A stretch of 64,000 nt of DNA from the NCBI RefSeq assembly GCF_007859655.1, contig NZ_CP042304.1:1178001-1242000 (forward strand). Reading direction: 5' to 3'. Below the pieces are notes generated by a model. The model worked only from the letters and a program-made list of their open reading frames with translations. It was not told where the DNA came from and did not search any database. Made by a program: the position numbers and the translations under genes. Source of the stretch: Devosia ginsengisoli (GTDB lineage Bacteria > Pseudomonadota > Alphaproteobacteria > Rhizobiales > Devosiaceae). Of the stretch, positions 25,739 through 33,967 are shown in pieces. Positions within the stretch are counted from its first letter, which is position 1, and the number at the start of each line of letters is the position of its first letter.

Positions 25739-26302
25739 CTATTGCGGACAGAAAGAATACGTTTGTTTGATACCTGCAGCGGCATAGCTATCGCAGATGC
25801 CTTTCGCGTCGAAAGCCTGCCCGCCCGGCCGAATTACAAAGTCGTCCATGTCATAGACAGGTGTTGTGAATCGGATGCCCGCGCGGGAACCCAATATTTC
25901 GATTGTGGTATTGCCGGAGCTGAGAGCGAAAGGAGGTGTACGCCGCGTGGAAAGGCCGAATGGATCGCCGTCCACCCATTGCCTCATAATGAAGTGGAGG
26001 TCCCGCTCCGGCACGCATTCTGATCTGCCGGCAGGAAGGCCAGTAACTGGATTGTAACGGTCGGCGCCAAACCGAAGGCAGATATGGCGTTCGACCATTC
26101 CGTAGTAGGCGCGCCCCTCCAGCACCTCAGGAAAAGCGCTATGCCAGAGATAGGCCGCGCCCGAGGGACTAATATACATGATCTGTGTGCCCTGAATTGG
26201 GTGATCCAGCAGCATTGTACGGGAAGGCGGGCGCGCAGGCGCGGCCACGACAGCGCCGGTCAGCAGAAGTATTCCGAAGATAGCCATGACAACTAGGCGC
26301 AT
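25739..26302 (-). CDS. secreted hypothetical protein
   Basis: 187 residues with a clear signal peptide, MRLVVMAIFGILLLTGAVVA, likely cleaved after VVAAP. The mature part has several cysteines (ERHICLRFG, GRSECVPERD, KGICDSY, YSFCPQ) that may form disulfides, and no transmembrane span. I do not recognise a family. Its base composition looks less GC-rich than its neighbours, hinting at transfer or a fast-evolving gene, but I did not compute this. It is divergent from rnr. Confidence 0.75.
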   Translation of the reverse strand: MRLVVMAIFGILLLTGAVVAAPARPPSRTMLLDHPIQGTQIMYISPSGAAYLWHSAFPEVLEGRAYYGMVERHICLRFGADRYNPVTGLPAGRSECVPERDLHFIMRQWVDGDPFGLSTRRTPPFALSSGNTTIEILGSRAGIRFTTPVYDMDDFVIRPGGQAFDAKGICDSYAAAGIKQTYSFCPQ

Positions 26303-26391
26303 TCAAACACTCCATTCATCCCTCGAAAGAGCATAGTCCGTCCGCCCTGACAATGGAGCGCGCCTCGCCAACCCGCGAATGATCCGCCCAT

Positions 26392-26420
26392 TTGCCGAAC
26401 CGCCCGCCATCCCCTACATA
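26392..26420 (+). promoter_or_regulatory. predicted promoter of rnr, close to start codon
   Basis: TTGCCG (26392-26397), 17 bases, TACATA (26415-26420). A start about seven bases later falls near 26427, almost on the chosen ATG at 26430, which would give a leaderless mRNA. Confidence 0.35.
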
Positions 26421-26429
26421 TCGCCCAAC

Positions 26430-28718
26430 ATGAAAAGCCCAAAAACCACCAGCAAGCCCCGCAGCACCTCCGGCCCGCGCCGCGCAACCTCCCCGCGCGC
26501 GACCGAGCTGCCGACCCGCGAACAGCTCCTCGAAGCCCTCGCCCAGCAATCCGACATCAAGGGCAAGCGCGATCTCGCCAAGGTCTTCGGCATCCGCGGC
26601 GACATGCGCCGTCCCTTCAAGGCCATGCTGGCCGAACTGGAGGGCGAAGGCATCATCACGCGCACGCGAAAAGCCCTGCGCCGCACCGCCGCCCTGCCCC
26701 ATGTCACCGTGCTCGACATCCCCGCCGATGCCGACCCCGACGATCTCCACGCCTTCCCGGCCCAGTGGAACGACGAGGAAGGCGAAAAACCCCGCGTGAC
26801 CGTGCTCGGCGGCCGCGACGCCCGCGTCGTCCCCGCCCCCGGCGACCGCATCCTGGCCCGCATCGATGCCGGCGAGGGCGATGTCCCCGTCTACACCGCC
26901 AAGGCGATGAAAATCCTCGACAAGCCGCGTCGCGGCCAGATCGGCATTGTCCGCATGGACGATGATGGCGCTCGCCTCATCCCGGTCGATCGCAAGCAGA
27001 AGGAAATGCGCATCCCCCTCGGCGACCTGCTCGACGCCAAAGACGGCGATCTCGTCGAAGTGGAAGTGAAGCTCTCCGGCCGCCTGATGATCCCACGCGC
27101 CAAGGTCACCTCGGTCATCGGCAATCCCATGTCCGAAGGCGCCGTCAGCCTCATCGCCATCCACAATCTGGAAATCCCCTACCATTTCCCCGCCTCGGTC
27201 ATCCGCGAGGCCGAGGAAGCCAAAGAGGCCACCCTCAAGGGCCGCGAAGACTGGCGCGACCTGCCCCTGGTCACCATCGACCCGCCCGACGCCAAGGACC
27301 ATGACGACGCCGTCCACGCTGCACCCGATGCGGATCCGGCCAATCCCGGCGGCCACGTCGTCACCGTGGCCATTGCCGATGTCGCCGCCTATATCCGCCC
27401 CGGCACCGCGCTCGATCGCGAGGCCTATCTGCGCGGCAATTCGGTCTATTTCCCCGACCGCGTCGTGCCCATGTTGCCCGAGCGCATTTCCAACGAACTG
27501 TGCTCGCTCAAGCAGGGCGAGCCCCGCGCCGCCCTCGCCGTGCGCATGGTCATGGGCGCAGATGGCAAAAAGCGCAGCCACAGTTTCCATCGCATTCTCA
27601 TGCGTTCGGCCGCCAAGCTCAGCTACCAGCAGGCCCAAGCCGCCATCGACGGCAATGCCGACGACCAGACCGGCCCCTTGCTGGACCCCATCCTGCGCCC
27701 CCTCTGGGCCGCCTATGACGCCATGGCCTCGGCGCGCGACAAGCGCGGCCCGCTCGATCTCGACCTGCCCGAGCGCAAGATCGTGCTCGACGACAAAGGG
27801 ATGGTGAAAGACATTCGCATCCCCGAACGCCTCGACGCCCATCGCCTCATCGAGGAAATGATGATCGCGGCCAATGTCGCCGCCGCCGAAACGCTCGAGC
27901 AGAAAAAGTCCGCTCTGCTCTATCGCGTCCACGACGAGCCGAGCAGCGAAAAACTTCAGGCCCTGCGCGACTTCCTCGGTTCGCTCGACATCTCGGTCAA
28001 GAAATCCGACAGCGTCCGCGCCAGCGATTTCAACGGCATTCTCAGCCAGGCCCGCAAGGCCGGCAATGTCGAACAGGTCAGCGAAATGGTGCTGCGCAGC
28101 CAGGCGCAGGCCGAATATGCCGCCGAGAATTACGGCCATTTCGGCCTCAACCTCGACCGCTATGCCCACTTCACCTCGCCCATCCGCCGCTATGCCGATC
28201 TCATCGTCCATCGCGCGCTGATCGCGGCCCTCGGCCTGGGCGATGATGGTCTCAGCGAAAACGAAGCCCTGCGGCTATCAGGCATCGCCCAGCACATTTC
28301 GGCCACCGAGCGCCGCGCCATGCTGGCCGAGCGCGAAACCGCCGATCGCCTGCTGGCGCAATTCCTCGCCGCCCAGATCGGCGCCCGCTTCGAAGGCCGC
28401 ATTTCCGGCGTCACCCGCTCCGGCCTTTTTGTCCGCCTCCTCGAAACCGGCGCCGATGGCTTCATCCCCGCCTCCACCCTGGGCGAGGACTACTATCGCT
28501 ACACCGAAGACCAGCAGGCCATGGTCGGCGATCGCACCGGCGAGAAATTCGCTTTGGGCGACCGCGTCACCGTCCGCCTGCTCGAAGCCGCTCCCGTCGC
28601 CGGCGCCCTGCGCTTCGAACTGCTGTCCGAAGGCACGCGCGGCAATCCGTCATCTGGTCGGCGCGGCCAGAAGCGCCCATCTAGGTCTTACGGCCCCCGG
28701 GGCCGGAAAAAGAGGTAA
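26430..28718 (+). CDS. rnr: ribonuclease R
   Basis: RNase R, a processive 3'-5' exoribonuclease that degrades structured RNA. About 762 residues from ATG 26430 (MKSPKTTSK); an earlier in-frame ATG at 26379 is possible. Order: a basic winged-helix N-terminus (LPTREQLLEALAQ), cold-shock domains, the RNB catalytic core with IDPPDAKDHDDAVHA carrying the metal-binding Asps, then C-terminal S1 (EGRISGVTRSGLFVRLLETG) and a basic tail. No ribosome site is visible. Its TAA overlaps the DUF983 gene start, so they are coupled. Confidence 0.95.
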   Translation: MKSPKTTSKPRSTSGPRRATSPRATELPTREQLLEALAQQSDIKGKRDLAKVFGIRGDMRRPFKAMLAELEGEGIITRTRKALRRTAALPHVTVLDIPADADPDDLHAFPAQWNDEEGEKPRVTVLGGRDARVVPAPGDRILARIDAGEGDVPVYTAKAMKILDKPRRGQIGIVRMDDDGARLIPVDRKQKEMRIPLGDLLDAKDGDLVEVEVKLSGRLMIPRAKVTSVIGNPMSEGAVSLIAIHNLEIPYHFPASVIREAEEAKEATLKGREDWRDLPLVTIDPPDAKDHDDAVHAAPDADPANPGGHVVTVAIADVAAYIRPGTALDREAYLRGNSVYFPDRVVPMLPERISNELCSLKQGEPRAALAVRMVMGADGKKRSHSFHRILMRSAAKLSYQQAQAAIDGNADDQTGPLLDPILRPLWAAYDAMASARDKRGPLDLDLPERKIVLDDKGMVKDIRIPERLDAHRLIEEMMIAANVAAAETLEQKKSALLYRVHDEPSSEKLQALRDFLGSLDISVKKSDSVRASDFNGILSQARKAGNVEQVSEMVLRSQAQAEYAAENYGHFGLNLDRYAHFTSPIRRYADLIVHRALIAALGLGDDGLSENEALRLSGIAQHISATERRAMLAERETADRLLAQFLAAQIGARFEGRISGVTRSGLFVRLLETGADGFIPASTLGEDYYRYTEDQQAMVGDRTGEKFALGDRVTVRLLEAAPVAGALRFELLSEGTRGNPSSGRRGQKRPSRSYGPRGRKKR

Positions 28719-29113
28719 TGGGAATGGGTTCGAAGAGTCTGCCAGAGCGCAGTGTCGGTCAGGCCATGTGGCGGGGCACGCTGTGCAAATGTCCCCATTG
28801 CGGCAAGGGCCGTCTGTTCCGCGCCTATCTCAAGGTCGCCGACCAGTGCGAGGTCTGCGGCGAGCAGCTCAACCTGCACCGCGCCGATGACTTCCCGCCC
28901 TATATCGCCATCATGATCGTCGGCCACCTGCTGGTCGGCATCATGCTGCATATGGACATGGTCTATCACGTCAACCCGCTGACCTATCTCTACACCATGG
29001 TCCCCCTGGGCATCGTGCTGCCATTGCTTATCCTTCCCTCGGTCAAGGGGGCTATAGTGGGCCTGCAATGGGCCAACCACATGTACGGCTTCGGCACCGG
29101 CCAGATCGACTGA
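28718..29113 (+). CDS. DUF983 family membrane protein
   Basis: 131 residues. The N-terminal half has two cysteine pairs (LCKCPHCGKGRLF and QCEVCGEQ), a zinc-ribbon-like segment, then two hydrophobic helices (IAIMIVGHLLVGIML and LGIVLPLLILPSVKGAI). This is the DUF983 layout, membrane proteins of unknown function. The ATG at 28718 overlaps the rnr stop (TAATG); a second ATG at 28724 follows GAGG and is an alternative. Coupling with rnr is recurrent in this order (from memory). Confidence 0.85.
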   Translation: MGMGSKSLPERSVGQAMWRGTLCKCPHCGKGRLFRAYLKVADQCEVCGEQLNLHRADDFPPYIAIMIVGHLLVGIMLHMDMVYHVNPLTYLYTMVPLGIVLPLLILPSVKGAIVGLQWANHMYGFGTGQID

Positions 29114-29149
29114 GGGGATCACCGGGGTTGCCCCACCCACAAAGCGGAT

Positions 29150-29201
29150 TCCTCCCCCTATCAGGGGGAGGTTAGGAGGGGGTATCCCCGCAAAGACTCG
29201 C
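29150..29201. repeat. intergenic repeat, family D, second copy
   Basis: Near-identical to 9111-9160: CCTCCCCCTATCAGGGGGAG, GTTAGGAGGGGGTATCCCC, GCAAAGACTCG. It separates the DUF983 gene from the rpmG promoter. Confidence 0.7.
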
Positions 29202-29222
29202 CTTCACCCCACACTCCGGCGC

Positions 29223-29250
29223 TTGACATTCGGACTGAAATCCGTAGTTT
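29223..29250 (+). promoter_or_regulatory. predicted sigma-70 promoter of rpmG
   Basis: TTGACA (29223-29228), 16 bases, TAGTTT (29245-29250). Start would be about 54 bases before the rpmG ATG. Confidence 0.5.
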
Positions 29251-29310
29251 GCGCCCAAATTCAAAGCGCCGCCATTTCGCGGCGCCTTATTGTTTGTCGA
29301 GGACACCCCA

Positions 29311-29478
29311 ATGGCCAAAGCCGCTTCCGTCAAGATCAAGCTCGTGTCGACGGCTGATACTGGCTACTACTACGTCACCAAGAAGAACGCTCGCACCCAG
29401 ACCGAGAAGCTCTCGTACAACAAGTACGATCCGGTTGTGCGCAAGCATGTCGAATTCAAGGAAGCCAAGATCAAGTAA
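29311..29478 (+). CDS. rpmG: 50S ribosomal protein L33
   Basis: bL33, 55 residues, starting [20 protein letters not shown]. It has no CxxC pairs, so it is the zinc-free form. GAGGAC lies eight bases before ATG 29311. It has its own promoter and a strong terminator, so it is a single-gene transcript. Position next to rnr/DUF983 and pleD-divK follows the order seen in related genomes. Confidence 0.96.
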   Translation: MAKAASVKIKLVSTADTGYYYVTKKNARTQTEKLSYNKYDPVVRKHVEFKEAKIK

Positions 29479-29510
29479 TCTGGTCTCTGCTATCTGCTGA
29501 AAAGCGCGAA

Positions 29511-29539
29511 AGCCCCGCATTGAAAATGCGGGGCTTTTT
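29511..29539 (+). terminator. intrinsic terminator of rpmG
   Basis: AGCCCCGCAT-tgaaa-ATGCGGGGCT followed by TTTT, 32 bases after the rpmG stop. Confidence 0.9.
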
Positions 29540-29571
29540 GCTGTCCGTTTCACGCGGGCTCGATCTCGATG

Positions 29572-29586
29572 CTAACAGTACGTTAA
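29572..29586. promoter_or_regulatory. CtrA-like box CTAA-N7-TTAA
   Basis: CTAACAGTACGTTAA is one mismatch from the TTAA-N7-TTAA CtrA consensus of Alphaproteobacteria. It lies between the rpmG terminator and the stem-rich segment. A related box is at 63094-63108. Binding is inference. Confidence 0.35.
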
Positions 29587-29594
29587 CGAATTCG

Positions 29595-29870
29595 CACCAT
29601 GTGTGAATGGCGTCGGATCAGAAGTGCGATGCGGAAAGTAAGAGTGGCTGGTCCGGAGCGGCATGTCGAAGAGGCCACTCTGTCCGCATCCGGACCAACC
29701 GCCCTACGGGACTCAGGAGTTGCGGCGGACCTGAGAGAAGCCGTAGGGAACCCTCAGCGACTGTCCCAAAATGGGTCAATTCGCTGTGTTGAGGGCAACC
29801 TATCCATTGCCGGCCAAAACTCAAGAACTACTGGCCAAACCCGGCCGGTAAAACTCTGTTAATTATAACA
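29595..29870. other. gene-free, stem-rich segment, candidate structured RNA
   Basis: The 368 bases between rpmG's terminator and pleD's end hold no convincing gene. Stems seen: TGGTCCGGAGCGG (29649-29661) with CCGCATCCGGACCA (29684-29697), 13 pairs with one bulge; CCCTACGG (29702-29709) with CCGTAGGG (29741-29748) enclosing CTCAGG/CCTGAG; AGAGTGGC (29641-29648) with GCCACTCT (29674-29681), which cannot form together with the first; CTGTTA-ATTA-TAACAG near 29856. Neighbouring genes converge on it, so it is not a leader of either. An 87-codon frame across it looks random. Confidence 0.4.
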
Positions 29871-29908
29871 GATAACCCTAACGCCCCAATTTGGGCCGAT
29901 TGGATCAG

Positions 29909-31279
29909 TCAAGCAGCGTCGAATACCACTCGGTTTCGTCCCTCGCGCTTGGCACGATATAGCGCCACATCAGCCCGCTTGATCAGCGTTTCCGGCGTAT
30001 CGGCATCACTCTCGTTGAGCGTCACCCCTGCCGACACGGTCACCGATAGCGGTCGCCCGGCATTGACCTCGAAGCTCCGCTCGGCAATCGACTGCCGCAC
30101 CCGCTCGGCCACCAGTTCGGCCTGGCCATAGTCAGTGTCCGGCATCAGCACGACGAATTCCTCGCCGCCAAATCGGCAAGCAAGATCAACGCCTCTGATG
30201 TTCCGCTTCAACCGCGTCGCGAACTCCTTGAGCACCGCGTCGCCGATATCGTGGCCATAGGTGTCGTTGACCGCCTTGAAGTGGTCGATATCCAGGATCA
30301 TCAGCGCCATGTCGCGATCCTGGCTTTGCGCCTTGCTCAACATCACGCCCAGATGCCGGTCGAAATAGCGCCGGTTATAGAGCCCGGTCATGTCGTCGGT
30401 CACCGCCAGCGCCATGGTATTATTGACGCTTTGCCGCAGCTCCAGCGCATAGCGATGGCGACGGATCTGCGTGCGTACCCGCGCCGCCAGTTCGTTGCGC
30501 TCCACCGGCCGCGAGATGAAGTCGTTGACCCCAAGATCCAGCGCCCGCACCACTTTCGGTTTATCGGCATCTTCCGACAGCAGGATGATCGGCAGGTTGC
30601 GCGTATGCTCCAGCGTACGGATCTGCGAACACACCCGCAGCGGGTCGAAATCATCAAGCGCCATCGCCACCAGCGCCAATTCATATTGTGCGCCAGTGAC
30701 TTGGAACACCGCATCGGCCGGTTGATTCAAGATATCCACGTCATGCTCAAGCGTGAGATAACCTTGGATACGCTCAGCGTGTCGCTGGTCGGTGTCGATG
30801 ATGAGAATGGAGCCGCCCGTCGTATTGATCTTATCCATCGCGCGCATCGCGTCTTCGATGGCGATCTGCTGCCCGGTCATGGCGCGGGCCCGCAATTCGT
30901 CGGTCAGCGACTTGAGCCGCACCAGGCTCTTGACACGCGCCATGAGCTGCATGTCGTCGACCGGCTTGGTCAGGAAGTCGTCGGCGCCCACTTCCAGCCC
31001 CTTGACCCGGTCGGAGGGCTGGTCGAGCGCCGTGATCATCAGAACGGGAATATGCTGGGTCTTCGGATTAGCCTTGAGCCGCTGGCAGACCTCGAAGCCG
31101 TCCATGTCGGGCATCATGACGTCGAGCAGGACGATGTCGACGTCAGAATTGTTAGCAATATCAATGGCTTGCGGGCCAGATGCAGCGCTGACGACCTCGT
31201 AATACTCGGCTGTCAGCCGTGCTTCGAGCAGGCGGACATTGGTGGGAATATCATCGACGATCAGAACGCGTGCAGTCAC
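29909..31279 (-). CDS. pleD: PleD-type response regulator / diguanylate cyclase
   Basis: 456 residues, REC-REC-GGDEF, the PleD layout. REC1: VLIVDDIPTNVRLLE with the phospho-acceptor Asp in IVLLDVMMPDMDGF near residue 53. The second REC is degenerate (SILIIDTDQRHAER). The GGDEF domain has CRFGGEEFVVLMPD near residue 370, with the RxxD product-inhibition site (RGVD) five residues before GGEEF. It makes c-di-GMP when phosphorylated and, in Caulobacter, drives polar development. It lies downstream of divK, its functional partner, 93 bases apart. Confidence 0.96.
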   Translation of the reverse strand: MTARVLIVDDIPTNVRLLEARLTAEYYEVVSAASGPQAIDIANNSDVDIVLLDVMMPDMDGFEVCQRLKANPKTQHIPVLMITALDQPSDRVKGLEVGADDFLTKPVDDMQLMARVKSLVRLKSLTDELRARAMTGQQIAIEDAMRAMDKINTTGGSILIIDTDQRHAERIQGYLTLEHDVDILNQPADAVFQVTGAQYELALVAMALDDFDPLRVCSQIRTLEHTRNLPIILLSEDADKPKVVRALDLGVNDFISRPVERNELAARVRTQIRRHRYALELRQSVNNTMALAVTDDMTGLYNRRYFDRHLGVMLSKAQSQDRDMALMILDIDHFKAVNDTYGHDIGDAVLKEFATRLKRNIRGVDLACRFGGEEFVVLMPDTDYGQAELVAERVRQSIAERSFEVNAGRPLSVTVSAGVTLNESDADTPETLIKRADVALYRAKREGRNRVVFDAA

Positions 31280-31372
31280 TGGTACAGCCCCAAAACCTGC
31301 GCCGGCCGCCAGGAATTCCCCGGCGGCATCGAGCGGGCCGATCAGGCAGGCAGAAAGGCTGGCTCTGCGTGA

Positions 31373-31744
31373 TCAGGCCGGACCAATGTAGCGGGCAATA
31401 GTTTCCAGAAAGTGAGGCACCGAGATGGGTTTGCTAATGTAACCCTCGCACCCGCCTTGCAAAATCCGTTCCTCGTCGCCCTTCATGGCAAAGGCCGTGA
31501 CGGCGATGACGGGGATATGGGCCAGGTCATCATCGTCCTTGAGCCACTTGGTCACCACCAGCCCGGAAACCTCGGGCAGCTGGATATCCATGAGGATCAG
31601 GTCGGGATGATGGGCGCGCGCGAGATCGAGCGCCTCCATCCCGTTACGGGTCTGGATGACGGCATAGCCGCGCGATTCCAGCAGATCGTTGAAGAGCTTC
31701 ATGTTGAGCTCATTGTCCTCAACGATCATCACAGTCTTTGGCAT
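31373..31744 (-). CDS. divK: DivK-type single-domain response regulator
   Basis: 123 residues, a lone receiver domain: [20 protein letters not shown], phospho-acceptor Asp in [13 protein letters not shown] near residue 53, the switch Thr in [11 protein letters not shown] and Lys in [12 protein letters not shown]. It matches DivK, the polar cell-cycle regulator that acts with DivJ/PleC and CtrA. The divK-pleD order is conserved in Alphaproteobacteria. It is divergent from the DUF3572 gene; the 63-base spacer should hold both promoters. Confidence 0.96.
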   Translation of the reverse strand: MPKTVMIVEDNELNMKLFNDLLESRGYAVIQTRNGMEALDLARAHHPDLILMDIQLPEVSGLVVTKWLKDDDDLAHIPVIAVTAFAMKGDEERILQGGCEGYISKPISVPHFLETIARYIGPA

Positions 31745-31807
31745 CGGACCTTCCTCGCGCCGCTAAGGCGCTGGCGGCGCTTCGCTTTGCCGCCCTGTTG
31801 CGCTACC

Positions 31808-32122
31808 ATGCAATCTCTTACAAAACACCAAATGAGGCCGGCAGTGCCGCGTTCCGAGACAGTCGAAACCTCCGTTGCCGCACTGGCCGATTCCTGTCTC
31901 GGCTACCTGGCGGAAAACCCCGAGGAACTGCTGGCTTTCATGCAGTTTGCCGGGTTCGATCCCGATGCGCTGCGCCGTTCCGTCGGCTCTTCCGCCCTTC
32001 AGCGCGGCCTCGTCGACTATTTTGCCTCAAACGAACCGATTCTGCTCGCCCTCTGCGCAAATTCCGGCATGTCGCCCGAACAGTTCATGCGGGTCTGGCA
32101 TCGGCTCAACCCATCAGGGTGA
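31808..32122 (+). CDS. DUF3572 family protein
   Basis: About 104 residues from ATG 31808 (a second ATG at 31832 would give 96). Helical, acidic: ETVETSVAALADSCLGYLAE, ELLAFMQFAGFDPDALRRS, and ILLALCANSGMSPEQFMRVW. This matches the DUF3572 pattern as I recall it. No ribosome site is visible. It ends three bases before the dinB GTG, so it is probably co-transcribed with dinB. Function unknown. Confidence 0.82.
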   Translation: MQSLTKHQMRPAVPRSETVETSVAALADSCLGYLAENPEELLAFMQFAGFDPDALRRSVGSSALQRGLVDYFASNEPILLALCANSGMSPEQFMRVWHRLNPSG

Positions 32123-32125
32123 TGC

Positions 32126-33451
32126 GTGACCCTCGATTGGCTCTGCCGCGACTGCCTGGCCCATGGGTCCGGCGCCACCGTGCCCGCGCGCTGCCCGGGC
32201 TGCGGTTCGCCACGCCTGCGCAGCCATGAGGAACTGTTCAGCCTCTCCACCGCCCATGTCGATTGCGACGCCTTCTATGCCTCGGTCGAAAAGCGCGACG
32301 ACCCCAGCCTGCGCGACAAGCCGCTGATCATCGGCGGCGGCACGCGCGGCGTGGTGTCCACCTGCTGCTACATCGCCCGCCAGTCCGGTGTCCGCTCGGC
32401 CATGCCCATGTTCCAAGCCAAAAAACTCTGCCCCGACGCAGTCATCATCAAGCCCAACATGGCCAAATATGTCGGCGTCAGCCGCCAGATTCGGCAGTAT
32501 ATGGACGCCCTGACCCCACTGGTCGAACCGCTTTCCATCGACGAGGCCTTCCTCGATCTCTCCGGCACCCAGGCCCTCCATAAGGCCGCGCCGGCCCTCG
32601 TCCTGGCCCGCTTCGCTCGCGCCATCGAGACCGATCTCGGCGTCACCATCTCGGTTGGCCTCAGCCACAACAAGTTCCTCGCCAAGGTCGCCTCCGACCT
32701 CGACAAGCCCCGCGGCTTCGCCGTCATCGGCAAGGCGGAAACCCTGTCTTTCCTGGCGCCCAGGCCGATCAGCCTCATCTACGGCGTCGGCAAGGTCTTC
32801 GCCGAAACCCTGCGCAAGGATGGTCTGGTCACCATCGGCCAGTTGCAGGACGAACCCCCGGAAAACCTGATGCGCCGCTATGGCGAAACCGGCGCTCGTC
32901 TTGCCCGCCTGTCCCGCGGCGAGGACAGCCGCCGCATTTCCTCGGACGGCGAGATGAAAACCATCTCGTCTGAGACAACATTCAACAGCGATATCAGTGA
33001 TCTGGAAGCGCTTTCTACCGAATTGCTCAATGTCACAGAGCGCCTGTCCGAACGCCTCAAGGCCAAGGGCGTGGTCGGCGACACGGTGACGCTGAAACTC
33101 AAATCGGCAGGTTTCCGCTTGCGCACACGCGCCCGGCATTTGATGATCCCCACGCAATTGACCAATGTGATTTACGAAACCGGCCGATCCCTGCTGGAAC
33201 GCGAGGTCGATGGCACCGCTTTCCGGCTGATTGGAATCGGCGTTTCGGGTATCGATACCGCCGACGGCAGCGATCCGGCCGATTTGCTGGAGCCGGCCAT
33301 CGCCCGCAAGGCGGCTGCCGAACGGGCCATGGACCGCGTCCGCACCCGCTTCGGCCGCGATTCCGTGGTGCGCGGCAAGCTGTACCGACAAAAGCCGGCC
33401 CCTCTGCCGGCAGAACCAGACGACGACCAGAACGAAGGCAAGACACGATGA
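32126..33451 (+). CDS. dinB: DNA polymerase IV with N-terminal zinc ribbon
   Basis: Y-family translesion polymerase, 441 residues. The N-terminal 35 residues are an extra C4 ribbon (WLCRDCLAHG, ARCPGCGSPRL) before the catalytic palm, where HVDCDAFYASVEKRD and LSIDEAFLDLSGT supply the metal-binding Asp/Glu residues. The thumb, finger and little-finger regions follow at normal spacing (VGLSHNKFLAKVASDLDKP, LIYGVGKVFAE). The start is a GTG at 32126. The extension is known from alphaproteobacterial DinB proteins. Its stop overlaps the ridA start. Confidence 0.95.
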   Translation: MTLDWLCRDCLAHGSGATVPARCPGCGSPRLRSHEELFSLSTAHVDCDAFYASVEKRDDPSLRDKPLIIGGGTRGVVSTCCYIARQSGVRSAMPMFQAKKLCPDAVIIKPNMAKYVGVSRQIRQYMDALTPLVEPLSIDEAFLDLSGTQALHKAAPALVLARFARAIETDLGVTISVGLSHNKFLAKVASDLDKPRGFAVIGKAETLSFLAPRPISLIYGVGKVFAETLRKDGLVTIGQLQDEPPENLMRRYGETGARLARLSRGEDSRRISSDGEMKTISSETTFNSDISDLEALSTELLNVTERLSERLKAKGVVGDTVTLKLKSAGFRLRTRARHLMIPTQLTNVIYETGRSLLEREVDGTAFRLIGIGVSGIDTADGSDPADLLEPAIARKAAAERAMDRVRTRFGRDSVVRGKLYRQKPAPLPAEPDDDQNEGKTR

Positions 33452-33906
33452 CCAGTCCGATCGAAAAGCTCCGCGAATACGGCTACGAACTGCCCGCCCC
33501 CAAGGCCCCGGTCGCCAGCTACGTTCCGGTGACCCGGACCGGCAATATCCTCTATGTCTCGGGCCAGATTTCCTCCAACGACCAGGGCGTCGTCACCGGC
33601 CTGCTCGGCGACACAATGAATGTGGTGCAGGGCGGCAATGCCGCCGAACTGTCCGCCCTCAACGTGCTGTCGCAGATCGTCCATTCCGCCGGCATCCCGC
33701 TGGAAGACGTCAAGCGCATCCTCAAGATCACCGTCCTGGTTGCCTCGACCCCTGATTTCACCGAGCAGCATCTGGTGGCCAATGGCGCCTCCAACCTGCT
33801 GGTGGGCGTATTGGGCGACAAGGGCAAGCATGCCCGCGCGGCCTTCGGCGTCGCCGCCCTGCCCTTGGGCGCGGCGGTGGAAATCGAAGCCGTCGTCGAA
33901 GTCTGA
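33448..33906 (+). CDS. RidA family protein
   Basis: 152 residues, YjgF/YER057c/UK114 (RidA) family: YVPVTRTGNILYVSGQIS near residue 30, GNAAELSALNVLSQI, and RAAFGVAALPLGAAVEIEA at the C-terminus. The final arginine-containing segment corresponds to the imine-binding Arg of active RidA proteins. Such proteins hydrolyse reactive enamine/imine intermediates such as 2-aminoacrylate. It overlaps dinB by ATGA and ends 61 bases before the phosphodiesterase gene. Confidence 0.92.
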   Translation: MTSPIEKLREYGYELPAPKAPVASYVPVTRTGNILYVSGQISSNDQGVVTGLLGDTMNVVQGGNAAELSALNVLSQIVHSAGIPLEDVKRILKITVLVASTPDFTEQHLVANGASNLLVGVLGDKGKHARAAFGVAALPLGAAVEIEAVVEV

Positions 33907-33967
33907 CCAATACACCAGCGTCACATTCCGGTGCCATTGAAGCACCACAACCCGTGAGGATGGCCGC

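Noticed and set aside
26316..28211. Long minus-strand open frame (631 codons) over rnr
   Set aside because: Antisense to a clear RNase R with intact motifs; its composition is the usual GC-bias shadow.
29641..29697. A simultaneous pseudoknot of the two overlapping stems
   Set aside because: With no loop bases between the first and second 5' arms and a 13-bp second stem, both cannot form together; only alternatives are possible.
29726..29750. Resemblance to a TPP riboswitch (CTGAGA and CGTAGGGAA)
   Set aside because: The two short strings are adjacent rather than separated by the conserved P2-P4 elements, and the segment follows no thiamine gene.
29599..29862. 87-codon frame through the stem-rich segment
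   Set aside because: No ribosome site, no family, and the composition follows the inverted repeats rather than codons.
32114..33391. Minus-strand open frame over dinB
   Set aside because: Shadow of the polymerase gene; contains no domain.
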